A stretch of 7,038 nt of DNA from Actinomycetes bacterium (lineage in GTDB: Bacteria > Actinomycetota > Actinomycetes > Propionibacteriales > Propionibacteriaceae): the NCBI GenBank assembly GCA_023437345.1, contig JAEZGC010000075.1:1-7038 (forward strand), written 5' to 3'. A program made the translations under genes and the position numbers. The notes below the pieces were generated by a model. It did no database searches. It was not told the DNA's origin and worked only from the letters and a program-made list of their open reading frames with translations. Below are positions 1 to 5,428 of the stretch, piece after piece; positions within the stretch are counted from its first letter, which is position 1, and the number at the start of each line of letters is the position of its first letter.

Positions 1-66
1 ACACGGATGCAACTCGCGGGTTACTACCCCTCCGTAGCGTTGCGGCCGTCCGTTACCGAGACTTGT

Positions 67-71
67 GGAGG
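67..71 (+). promoter_or_regulatory. Ribosome binding site of glnA
   Basis: GGAGG lies 4 nt before ATG 76. This is the only clear Shine-Dalgarno in front of a first gene in this window, and it decides the glnA start over the upstream in-frame ATG at 7. Confidence 0.75.
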
Positions 72-75
72 CACG

Positions 76-1497
76 ATGTTCCAAGGCGCCGACGACCTGT
101 TGGCCTACATCAAGAACGAGGACGTCGAGTTCGTCGACATCCGGTTCTGCGATCTGCCGGGTGTCATGCAGCACCTGACAGTCCCGTCGTACGCGTTCGG
201 CCCGGACGTGTTCGAGACCGGGATGGCCTTCGACGGGTCGTCGATCCGCGGGTTCCAGAAGATCCACGAGTCGGACATGACCCTGCTGCCCGATCCGGCC
301 ACCGCGTTCATCGACCCGTTCCGGACCCACAAGACGCTGGCGCTGAACTTCTTCGTCCACGACCCGCTCACCCATGAGGCGTACAGCCGCGACCCGCGCA
401 ACATCGCCCGCAAGGCCGAGGACTACCTCGCCTCCACCGGGATCGGCGACACCGCCTACTTCGCGCCGGAGGCCGAGTTCTACATCTTCGACTCGGCGCG
501 CTTCGAGACCAACCAGCACTCGTCGTACTACTACGTCGACTCCGAGGCAGGGGCGTGGAACACCGGCCGCGAGGAGGACGGCGGCAACCGCGGTCACAAG
601 GTGAAGTACAAGGGCGGCTACTTCCCGGTCTCCCCTGTCGACCACTTCGCCGACCTGCGCGACGCGATGGTGAAGCGGCTCACCGACTCCGGTCTCGAGG
701 TGGAGCGCGCTCACCACGAGGTGGGTACCGCGGGCCAGGCCGAGATCAACTACCGGTTCAACACCATGCTGGCGGCCGCCGACGACGTGATGAAGTACAA
801 GTACATCATCAAGAACACCGCCTGGGCGGCCGGCAAGACCGTGACCTTCATGCCGAAGCCGATCTTCGGCGACAACGGCTCGGGGATGCACGTCCACCAG
901 TCGCTGTGGAACGGCGGCGACCCGCTGTTCTACGACGAGACCGGCTACGGCGGACTGTCCGACCTGGCCCGCTGGTACATCGGCGGCCTGCTGCACCACG
1001 CACCGTCGCTGCTGGCCTTCACCAACCCGACTGTGAACTCCTACCACCGCCTGGTGCCGGGCTTCGAGGCGCCGGTGAACCTTGTGTACTCCGCCCGCAA
1101 CCGGTCGGCGTGCATCCGGATCCCGGTCACCGGCTCGAACCCGAAGGCCAAGCGCATCGAGTTCCGCTGCCCCGATCCGTCCTCGAACCCGTACCTGGCC
1201 TTCGCCGCCTGCCTGCTGGCCGGCCTGGACGGGATCCAGAACAAGATCGAGCCGCCGGCCCCGATCGACAAGGACCTCTACGAACTGCCGCCCGAGGAGC
1301 ACGCCCTGGTGCCGACCGTGCCGGGCAGCCTCGACGGGGTGCTCGCCGCCCTGGAGGCCGACAACGACTACCTGCAGGCCGGCGGGGTGTTCACGTCCGA
1401 CCTGATCGAGACCTGGATCGAGATGAAGCGGGCCGACATCGACGCGATCCGGCTGCGTCCGCACCCGCACGAGTTCGAGATGTACTTCGATCAGTAG
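76..1497 (+). CDS. glnA: Glutamine synthetase type I (GlnA), adenylylation-regulated form
   Basis: ATP-dependent condensation of glutamate and ammonium to glutamine; cytosolic, and dodecameric in this family. The protein has 473 residues, the usual GSI-beta length. The N-terminal beta-grasp domain covers about residues 10-100 and the catalytic domain follows. Visible active-site elements are the metal ligands E132 and E134 in PEAEF, the GSGMHVH motif (H272), the PGFEAP flap glutamate E331, and the arginine-rich segments RSACIRIP and EFRCPDP. The motif KDLYELPPEE places Tyr402 at the adenylylation site (Tyr397 of the enterobacterial enzyme), so control by a GlnE adenylyltransferase is expected. 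ATG 76 was chosen because GGAGG at 67-71 sits 4 nt before it and family proteins begin near here; the frame opens at 7, but those 23 residues lack family character. A possible -10 box, TAGCGT at 35-40, is weak. The gene is probably monocistronic, because strong hairpins follow it. Confidence 0.97.
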   Translation: MFQGADDLLAYIKNEDVEFVDIRFCDLPGVMQHLTVPSYAFGPDVFETGMAFDGSSIRGFQKIHESDMTLLPDPATAFIDPFRTHKTLALNFFVHDPLTHEAYSRDPRNIARKAEDYLASTGIGDTAYFAPEAEFYIFDSARFETNQHSSYYYVDSEAGAWNTGREEDGGNRGHKVKYKGGYFPVSPVDHFADLRDAMVKRLTDSGLEVERAHHEVGTAGQAEINYRFNTMLAAADDVMKYKYIIKNTAWAAGKTVTFMPKPIFGDNGSGMHVHQSLWNGGDPLFYDETGYGGLSDLARWYIGGLLHHAPSLLAFTNPTVNSYHRLVPGFEAPVNLVYSARNRSACIRIPVTGSNPKAKRIEFRCPDPSSNPYLAFAACLLAGLDGIQNKIEPPAPIDKDLYELPPEEHALVPTVPGSLDGVLAALEADNDYLQAGGVFTSDLIETWIEMKRADIDAIRLRPHPHEFEMYFDQ

Positions 1498-1553
1498 ATC
1501 GCAAGCGATCCACCGATCTCGTGGACATGGACGATGAGCCCGGCAAGCCGGGC
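1497..1553 (+). terminator. Twin CAAG-loop hairpins after glnA
   Basis: Two perfect inverted repeats follow the stop codon. GATCGC/GCGATC (1497-1510) overlaps the last base of the stop, and GCCCGGC/GCCGGGC (1538-1553) follows. Each folds with the same tetraloop CAAG. Neither is followed by a T-run, as is common for actinobacterial hairpin terminators. A 7-bp pair, CGATCTC (1514-1520) with GAGATCG (1574-1580), can enclose the second hairpin. They are likely termination or 3'-end-protecting structures of the glnA transcript; function is inferred. Confidence 0.5.
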
Positions 1554-1601
1554 CCACCTCGTTGACATCGAGGGAGATCGCCTCCTGAAGCTGGGGGACG
1601 T

Positions 1602-1636
1602 CGAGGGGTGTTCGGGCGATGCCCGGGCACCCCTTG
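1602..1636 (+). terminator. Very strong 16-bp hairpin, candidate main terminator or attenuator
   Basis: The left arm 1602-1617 pairs with 1621-1636 over 16 bp around a GAT triloop. Thirteen pairs are Watson-Crick and three are G-U (1603/1635, 1611/1627, 1612/1626). The G-U pairs hold only in RNA of the + strand; the complementary transcript would have A-C mismatches, which points to a + strand function. The right arm runs into TTGTTCC, a short T-rich tail. It lies about 105 nt after glnA and about 180 nt before pabC, so it could end glnA read-through or act as a conditional attenuator. Confidence 0.6.
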
Positions 1637-1707
1637 TTCCGTCCCCACACCGAACGCTCCCCAACACGCCGAAGACTCCCCCAGGGAGGGAGGGTTCGAC
1701 GGCATGA

Positions 1708-1736
1708 GGAGCGCTCGGCCACCTGGGGAGCGCTCG
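1708..1736. repeat. Direct repeat of GGAGCGCTCG, each with an 8-bp palindrome
   Basis: GGAGCGCTCG occurs at 1708-1717 and again at 1727-1736, a 19-bp period. Each copy contains the perfect palindrome GAGCGCTC. Paired palindromes about two helical turns apart resemble a dimer-binding operator. They lie 80-110 bp upstream of the predicted pabC start. No protein can be assigned to them. Confidence 0.45.
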
Positions 1737-1804
1737 ACGAGAGGTGGAGCCGCCGCGACGCCGCTGGCGCGTGCCGGCGTGGGAGCGGGGCCCGCGCGAC
1801 GCCG

Positions 1805-1820
1805 TAGGCTGGCGAGCGTG
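1805..1820 (+). promoter_or_regulatory. Leaderless promoter of pabC (TAGGCT, then GTG start)
   Basis: TAGGCT at 1805-1810 matches the actinobacterial TANNNT -10 box. GTG 1818 follows after 7 nt, the normal distance to a transcription start, and there is no Shine-Dalgarno in front of it. This predicts an mRNA beginning at or next to the start codon. No convincing -35 is seen. The placement supports GTG 1818 as the true start. Confidence 0.6.
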
Positions 1821-2696
1821 AACCTGACCCCTCCCGCCCAGCTCGTGGCAGTCCTCGGACGGGGAGTGGTGCCGTCCGAGACCGCCGTCCTGGTCGCCGA
1901 CGACCTCGGGGTGACCCGCGGGGACGGCTGCTTCGACGCCATGCGGCTCACCCGCGACGCCGACGGCACCCGCCTGCACCATCGCGCCGGCCACCTGGCG
2001 CGGTTCGGCAGGTCCGCGGCCCGGCTGGAGATAGCTGAACCCCCGGCACCGGCGGCCTGGGACCACCTGATCGATGAAGCGGTCGCGGCCTGGGACGAGC
2101 CGGGCGAGGCGATAGTGAAGCTGGTGCTGACCCGCGGCCGGGAGTCCTTCCCCACCGCTCCGTCCGGCTACCTGACCATCACCGCCGCGCCCGACTACTC
2201 AACGGTCCGGCGCGGCGTGACCGCGGTCAGCCTCGACCGCGGCTACCGCAGCGACGCCTTCGCCGATGCGGCCTGGCTGCTCGGCGGGGTGAAGACGCTG
2301 TCCTACGCCGGCAATGTCGCCGTTCGCAGGGAGGCCAGCCGCCGCGGCGCCGACGAGGCCGTCTACCGCTCCAGCGACGGCTACCTGCTGGAAGGACCTA
2401 CCTCCGGGCTGGTGTTCGCCCTGGAGGACCGGCTGTGGACCACCCCGCCGGGCAGCACCGGGATCCTGGAATCGGTCACCGTGGCAGCCATCTTCGACAT
2501 CGCCGAGCGAAACGGGGTGGACACCGGGGAGGCCCTGTTCACTGTCGCCGACGCCCAGGCCAGTGACGGCATGTGGCTGGTGTCGGCGATACGGGGGGTG
2601 CTGCCCGTCCTCGAACTCGACGGGCGGACGCTCAACCACGACCCGGAGGTCACCAGCGTGCTGTCGGTGGCAGGTGGGTTCCCGGCTCTCGACTGA
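1818..2696 (+). CDS. pabC: Aminodeoxychorismate lyase, class IV PLP aminotransferase fold (PabC-type)
   Basis: It probably cleaves 4-amino-4-deoxychorismate to p-aminobenzoate and pyruvate, the PABA branch of folate synthesis; cytosolic and PLP-dependent. The protein has 292 residues, matching fold-type IV enzymes. K159 in GGVKTLSYAGN is the expected Schiff-base lysine, and E192 in DGYLLEGPTS is the conserved cofactor glutamate. The N-terminal ADDLGVTRGDGCFDAMR segment is typical of the family. It resembles mycobacterial Rv0812 as I recall it, notably in the KTLSYA, DGYxLEGP and MWLVSAIRG-like segments. GTG 1818 is preferred over upstream starts in the same frame because the extra N-terminus is low-complexity and a leaderless promoter ends here. 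A D-amino-acid or branched-chain aminotransferase is the alternative. No pabA/pabB is seen nearby. Confidence 0.85.
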   Translation: MNLTPPAQLVAVLGRGVVPSETAVLVADDLGVTRGDGCFDAMRLTRDADGTRLHHRAGHLARFGRSAARLEIAEPPAPAAWDHLIDEAVAAWDEPGEAIVKLVLTRGRESFPTAPSGYLTITAAPDYSTVRRGVTAVSLDRGYRSDAFADAAWLLGGVKTLSYAGNVAVRREASRRGADEAVYRSSDGYLLEGPTSGLVFALEDRLWTTPPGSTGILESVTVAAIFDIAERNGVDTGEALFTVADAQASDGMWLVSAIRGVLPVLELDGRTLNHDPEVTSVLSVAGGFPALD

Positions 2697-2711
2697 CTCC
2701 GGGCACACGAA

Positions 2712-2753
2712 AGGCCCGCCGTCCTCGAACCCCTCTTCGAGTCAAGCGGGCCT
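2712..2753. terminator. Nested hairpin between convergent pabC and the dioxygenase-like gene
   Basis: AGGCCCGC (2712-2719) pairs with GCGGGCCT (2746-2753). Inside it, CTCGAA (2724-2729) pairs with TTCGAG (2736-2741). Read on the minus strand the stem runs into TTTCG, so it looks like the terminator of the leftward gene, whose stop is about 70 nt away. On the + strand it lies 16 nt after the pabC stop but lacks a good T-run. It probably serves both converging transcripts. The rest of 2697-2819 shows nothing recognisable. Confidence 0.65.
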
Positions 2754-2819
2754 ATCGGTGGTCCTTGAGCCGGTGGCCAACTACACCCCCCTGCAGTGGC
2801 ACCCGACAGTGGTTGTTGA

Positions 2820-3755
2820 TCATGCGGCACTTGAGATGCGCACGGTATTCCCCCACGGATCCAGTAGTTCGAGATTCTTCCCGGATTGCTCCGGGCCCCC
2901 CTCTCGGACATTTGCATTGTTCCGCATCGCGCGATCGGCAGCAATTCGCAACTGTGCGTACGTAGGCACCTCGATGGTCACCAGACCCAACCCGAGGGCG
3001 GGCGCTCGCAGCCCCACGCCTTCGCTCTCCCAGGTGTTCATCGCCATGTGGTGGTGGTACCCCCCGGCCGAGACGAACAGCGCGCCCGGGAACTCTGCGG
3101 TGACGTCGAAGCCGAGGGTGTCGACGTAGAAGTCCTTCGCCTGCGCGGTGTTGCCGACCTTCAGGTGGACGTGCCCGACCACCTGTGCCCCGGCTGCGGC
3201 CAGCGGTCCCCGCGCGTCCGGGGAGGTCTCGAGGAACTCACGGGCGGCGTCGGTCAGGTGCTGACCCAGGAAGGCGTTCGGGTCGAGGTAGCGGGTCGCC
3301 ATCTGGACGCGGTCGCCGTCCCAGCGCCACTGGTCGCGGGGGCGGTCGAGATACAACTCCACGCCGTTGCCCTCCGGGTCGTCAAGGTAGAACGCCTCCG
3401 AGACCAGGTGGTCGGCCGAGCCCGTGTACAGCTGCGGGGCCTTCATCGCCATCGACGCGACGACGGTGGCCAGGGTGGCCCCGTCGGGGTGCAGCAGCGC
3501 GGTGTGGTAGAGCCCGGCGCTGCGCCGCTCCCCCTTCGGCAGCCCCGGGCGATGACGCAGGGTGACCAGCGTCTGGCCGTTGCGGCCGAGCGCCACCGTC
3601 TCGGTGCCCTCGTCCACCTGCTCCAGCAGCAGCACGTCCCGGTAGAAGCGGGTCATCAGGTCGAGGTCGCCGACGTCGAGCGCCACCTCGCCCATCCGGG
3701 TGGCGTCCGGCAGTCGGAGATCGGTGGGCCGAGTACCCGGGATTTCGTTGAGCAT
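2820..3755 (-). CDS. Two-domain VOC protein, catechol 2,3-dioxygenase-like (CatE type)
   Basis: 311 residues with two vicinal-oxygen-chelate modules, about 20-137 and 192-308, the layout of CatE/YfiE-like extradiol dioxygenases. Module 1 shows GLYHTALLHP (H84) and DDPEGNGVELYLDRPRDQW (E133). Module 2 shows GHVHLKV (H195, H197), GGYHHHMAMNTW (H234-H236) and DPWGNTVRIS. In module 2 the place where many VOC enzymes have a metal-binding Glu reads TVR, and in module 1 the first ligand place reads VAL, so which residues bind metal is unclear. The substrate is unknown, and there are no aromatic-degradation neighbours. ATG 3755 is supported by a -10 box 6 nt upstream. The last 48 codons end in A or T in 19 cases, against 5 of the first 48 (hand count), a marked change in codon use. 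Confidence 0.85.
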   Translation of the reverse strand: MLNEIPGTRPTDLRLPDATRMGEVALDVGDLDLMTRFYRDVLLLEQVDEGTETVALGRNGQTLVTLRHRPGLPKGERRSAGLYHTALLHPDGATLATVVASMAMKAPQLYTGSADHLVSEAFYLDDPEGNGVELYLDRPRDQWRWDGDRVQMATRYLDPNAFLGQHLTDAAREFLETSPDARGPLAAAGAQVVGHVHLKVGNTAQAKDFYVDTLGFDVTAEFPGALFVSAGGYHHHMAMNTWESEGVGLRAPALGLGLVTIEVPTYAQLRIAADRAMRNNANVREGGPEQSGKNLELLDPWGNTVRISSAA

Positions 3756-3761
3756 TCAACT

Positions 3762-3789
3762 ACTATAGCTCGCCGTGGCGCTGGGACAA
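3762..3789 (-). promoter_or_regulatory. Leaderless promoter of the dioxygenase-like gene
   Basis: On the minus strand TATAGT (3767-3762) is a near-perfect -10 box, and ATG 3755 follows after 6 nt. TTGTCC (3789-3784) is a plausible -35 with a 16-bp spacer. No Shine-Dalgarno is present, so a leaderless mRNA is predicted. It is the best promoter match in the window. Confidence 0.65.
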
Positions 3790-3809
3790 AGCGCTGCGCG
3801 ACGGCCGGT

Positions 3810-3822
3810 TAGGGTTCTCGCC
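3810..3822 (+). promoter_or_regulatory. Leaderless promoter of the MBL-fold gene
   Basis: TAGGGT at 3810-3815 fits TANNNT, and ATG 3823 follows after 7 nt without a Shine-Dalgarno. It is divergent from the dioxygenase-like promoter, with 42 bp between the two -10 boxes, so one regulator could affect both. No clear -35 is seen. Confidence 0.55.
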
Positions 3823-4611
3823 ATGCGTCTCGTCCTGCTCGGCACCGGTTCGGCCGATGGCTGGCCCAACCCGTGGTGCGGCTGCACCAGTTGCCTCGAC
3901 CAGCTCCCGCGCGGACGGCGCGCCCCCACCTCGGTGCTGGTGGACGGGCGACTCCTGCTCGACTGCGGCCCCGAGGCGCCAGCGAGCGCAGTCCGGTTCG
4001 GCCACAGCCTCGCCGCGGTGAGCACCGTGGTGATCGGGCACGCCCACCACGACCACCTCGATCCGGCGTTCCTGCTGCACCGCTCCTGGGTGAGCGACAC
4101 CCCGCTGCAGGTGATCGGGCCGTCGCCCGTCATCGAACAGGTGCAGGGCTGGCTGTCCGCCGGCCAGACCGCCGTCCGGCTGCGCACCGTGACCGCCGCA
4201 GACGTGGTCGACCTGCCCGACCACCGGCTGACCGCCCTGGCGGCAAACCACGACGCGTTCGGCGAGGCGCTGCTCTACCTGGTCGAGGACGGCTCCCGGC
4301 GGTTGCTCTATGCGACGGACACCGGCCTGCTGCCGGAGGCGACCCTGGCCGCGCTGCAGGGGGTGCACCTCGATGCGGTGCTGCTCGAGGAGACCTTCGG
4401 CACCCGCACCGACCTCGGCTCGGGCCACCTCCACCTGGCCGGCTTCGGCGCCACCCTCGCGAACCTGCGGGGGGGGGGCGCCGTCGACTCCCGCACCAGG
4501 GTCGCGGCCGTCCACCTCAGCCACTACAACCCGCCGCTGCCCGCCCTGGCCGCCGAACTGGCCCGGCACGGCGCCGAGGTCCACCCCGACGGCACGGCCC
4601 TGGACCTCTAG
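3823..4611 (+). CDS. PhnP-like metallo-beta-lactamase-fold hydrolase
   Basis: 262 residues, cytosolic, with no signal peptide. It opens with MRLVLLGTGSADGWPNP, the first strand of the MBL fold. H73-x-H75-x-D77-H78 is the metal signature; H143 (ANHDAFG), D166 (ATDTG) and H231 complete the two-metal site. C19, C21 and C24 (CGCTSC) plus H234 match the structural zinc site I recall for E. coli PhnP (C-x-C-x2-C with a late His, three residues after the last catalytic His). The family includes phosphoribosyl cyclic phosphodiesterase, and similar domains occur fused to actinobacterial cobinamide kinase/guanylyltransferase, so the substrate is open. No phn or cob genes are adjacent. ATG 3823 is chosen over GTG 3775: it starts the fold directly and sits 7 nt after a -10 box. 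A 10-G run at 4469-4478 lies within codons 216-219. Confidence 0.85.
   Translation: MRLVLLGTGSADGWPNPWCGCTSCLDQLPRGRRAPTSVLVDGRLLLDCGPEAPASAVRFGHSLAAVSTVVIGHAHHDHLDPAFLLHRSWVSDTPLQVIGPSPVIEQVQGWLSAGQTAVRLRTVTAADVVDLPDHRLTALAANHDAFGEALLYLVEDGSRRLLYATDTGLLPEATLAALQGVHLDAVLLEETFGTRTDLGSGHLHLAGFGATLANLRGGGAVDSRTRVAAVHLSHYNPPLPALAAELARHGAEVHPDGTALDL
4469..4478 (+). repeat. Homopolymer of ten G inside the MBL-fold gene
   Basis: Ten consecutive G encode part of R216-G219. As read, the frame stays intact, and the downstream metal residues H231 and H234 are in frame. A one-base change would lose both. Both shifted frames then stay open for a long way (to about 4925 after a gain, about 5569 after a loss). 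Confidence 0.9.
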
Positions 4612-4669
4612 ACGGCTCACCGCCGCAATGGCCGGCGGCGCGGCCACGGGGGTTGCGCCCGGGCGCTGC
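4612..4669. terminator. Convergent spacer with hairpin and 12-bp palindrome
   Basis: Between the stop of the MBL-fold gene and the stop of dprE2, CCGCCG (4620-4625) can pair with CGGCGG (4633-4638), and GCGCCCGGGCGC (4655-4666) is a perfect palindrome. Neither has a T-run. They are plausible bidirectional termination structures for two converging transcripts, though such palindromes also arise by chance in DNA this GC-rich. Confidence 0.4.
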
Positions 4670-5428
4670 TCAGATGGGCAGCCGACGGAAGATCGGACGG
4701 GGAAGGTGCCGCAGCGCCATCATCACCGGACGGAACATCCCCGGCACCCAGATCAGGCTGCGGCCGTCCCGGGCGGCGCCCACCACCTCGCGGGCCAGCA
4801 CGTCCGGCGCTATCGCGCCCGGACCCTCCTTGACCGCGCTCAGCATCTTGGTCCGCACCTGGCCGGGACGCACCACGAGCACCTTCGGGCCGAACGGCGC
4901 CAGCGCCTCGCCCAGCAGCCGGTAGAACCCGTCGAACCCTGCCTTGGTGGACCCGTAAACGAAGTTGGAGCGCCTCACCAGCTCACCGGCCACGCTCGAC
5001 AGCGCGATGATCTGGCCGTAGCCCTGGGTCTTCATCCGCTGGCCGAGCAGGACGCCGACGCTGACCGCGCCCGTGTAGTTCACCTGGGCGAGCTCGACCG
5101 CCGCGGCCTGGTCCTGCCAGAGCTGTTCGGCGTCCCCGAGCAGCCCGAAGGCGACGATGGCGACGTCGATGTCGGCCAGTGCCCAGGCGGCGTCGATGAC
5201 GCCCGGGTGGGTGTCGAACGCGGTGGCGTCGAAGTCGAGGACGTCGACAGCGCGGGCTCCCGCGGTGCGCAAGGCCTCGGCGGCGGCGTCCCGGACCGCG
5301 CTCGGCCGCGCGGCCAGCACCACCCGGATCGGCTGCCGGGCCAGGTACTCGCGGACTATCGCCAGCCCGATGTCGGAAGTGCCGCCCAGCAGCAGCACGG
5401 TCTGGGGGTTCCCGGTGGCGTCGATCAC
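4670..5428 (-). CDS. dprE2: Decaprenylphosphoryl-2-keto-erythro-pentose reductase (DprE2), SDR family
   Basis: It reduces the keto intermediate made by DprE1 to decaprenylphosphoryl-D-arabinose, using NAD(P)H; this is the second half of the 2'-epimerisation supplying arabinan synthesis. 252 residues, close to mycobacterial DprE2. Rossmann motif GGTSDIG (15-21), N117, S145 in LSSVAG, and Y158-x3-K162 in YGSTKAG form the SDR catalytic set. The segments RRSNFVYGSTKAG and VVRPGQVRTKM and the C-terminus RHLPRPIFRRLPI are characteristic of DprE2 as I recall it. The start is GTG 5428, sharing GTGA with the TGA stop of dprE1, so translation is probably coupled. GGAG at 5437-5434 lies 5 nt before it. 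The frame continues upstream into dprE1, but that part is a shadow. Confidence 0.94.
   Translation of the reverse strand: MIDATGNPQTVLLLGGTSDIGLAIVREYLARQPIRVVLAARPSAVRDAAAEALRTAGARAVDVLDFDATAFDTHPGVIDAAWALADIDVAIVAFGLLGDAEQLWQDQAAAVELAQVNYTGAVSVGVLLGQRMKTQGYGQIIALSSVAGELVRRSNFVYGSTKAGFDGFYRLLGEALAPFGPKVLVVRPGQVRTKMLSAVKEGPGAIAPDVLAREVVGAARDGRSLIWVPGMFRPVMMALRHLPRPIFRRLPI

Larger units (their letters stand above)
1498..1817. other. 320-bp gene-free spacer rich in inverted and direct repeats
   Basis: No protein-like reading frame was found on either strand; the open frames here are low-complexity shadows rich in Arg, Pro and Gly. Contents in order are the twin CAAG hairpins, a near-repeat CTCGTNGACATNGA at 1518-1531 and 1558-1571 (period 40), the 16-bp hairpin 1602-1636, and a small CTCCC/GGGAG hairpin at 1676-1688. 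Two copies of GGAGCGCTCG follow at 1708-1717 and 1727-1736, and the pabC -10 box lies at 1805. Segment 1650-1662 can pair with either 1605-1615 or 1725-1736. It could be a structured leader or 3' region, or simply accumulated palindromes in GC-rich DNA. Confidence 0.55.

Noticed and set aside
20..56. Two GTTAC pentamers upstream of glnA as a GlnR box
   Set aside because: The spacing is 32 bp start to start and no GAAAC half-sites are found at the expected places.
7..75. In-frame N-terminal extension of glnA from ATG 7
   Set aside because: The added 23 residues lack family character, while a GGAGG sits at the right distance before ATG 76.
1608..1817. Upstream in-frame extension of pabC
   Set aside because: It is low-complexity and Arg/Pro/Gly-rich, overlaps the strong hairpin, and a leaderless promoter points to GTG 1818.
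2723..2732. GGGTTCGAGG on the minus strand as a tRNA T-arm
   Set aside because: No acceptor stem, anticodon arm or D-arm can be placed around it; it is part of the nested terminator hairpin.
3775..3822. GTG 3775 as start of the MBL-fold gene
   Set aside because: It would put 16 non-family residues before the first MBL strand and place the -10 box inside the gene.
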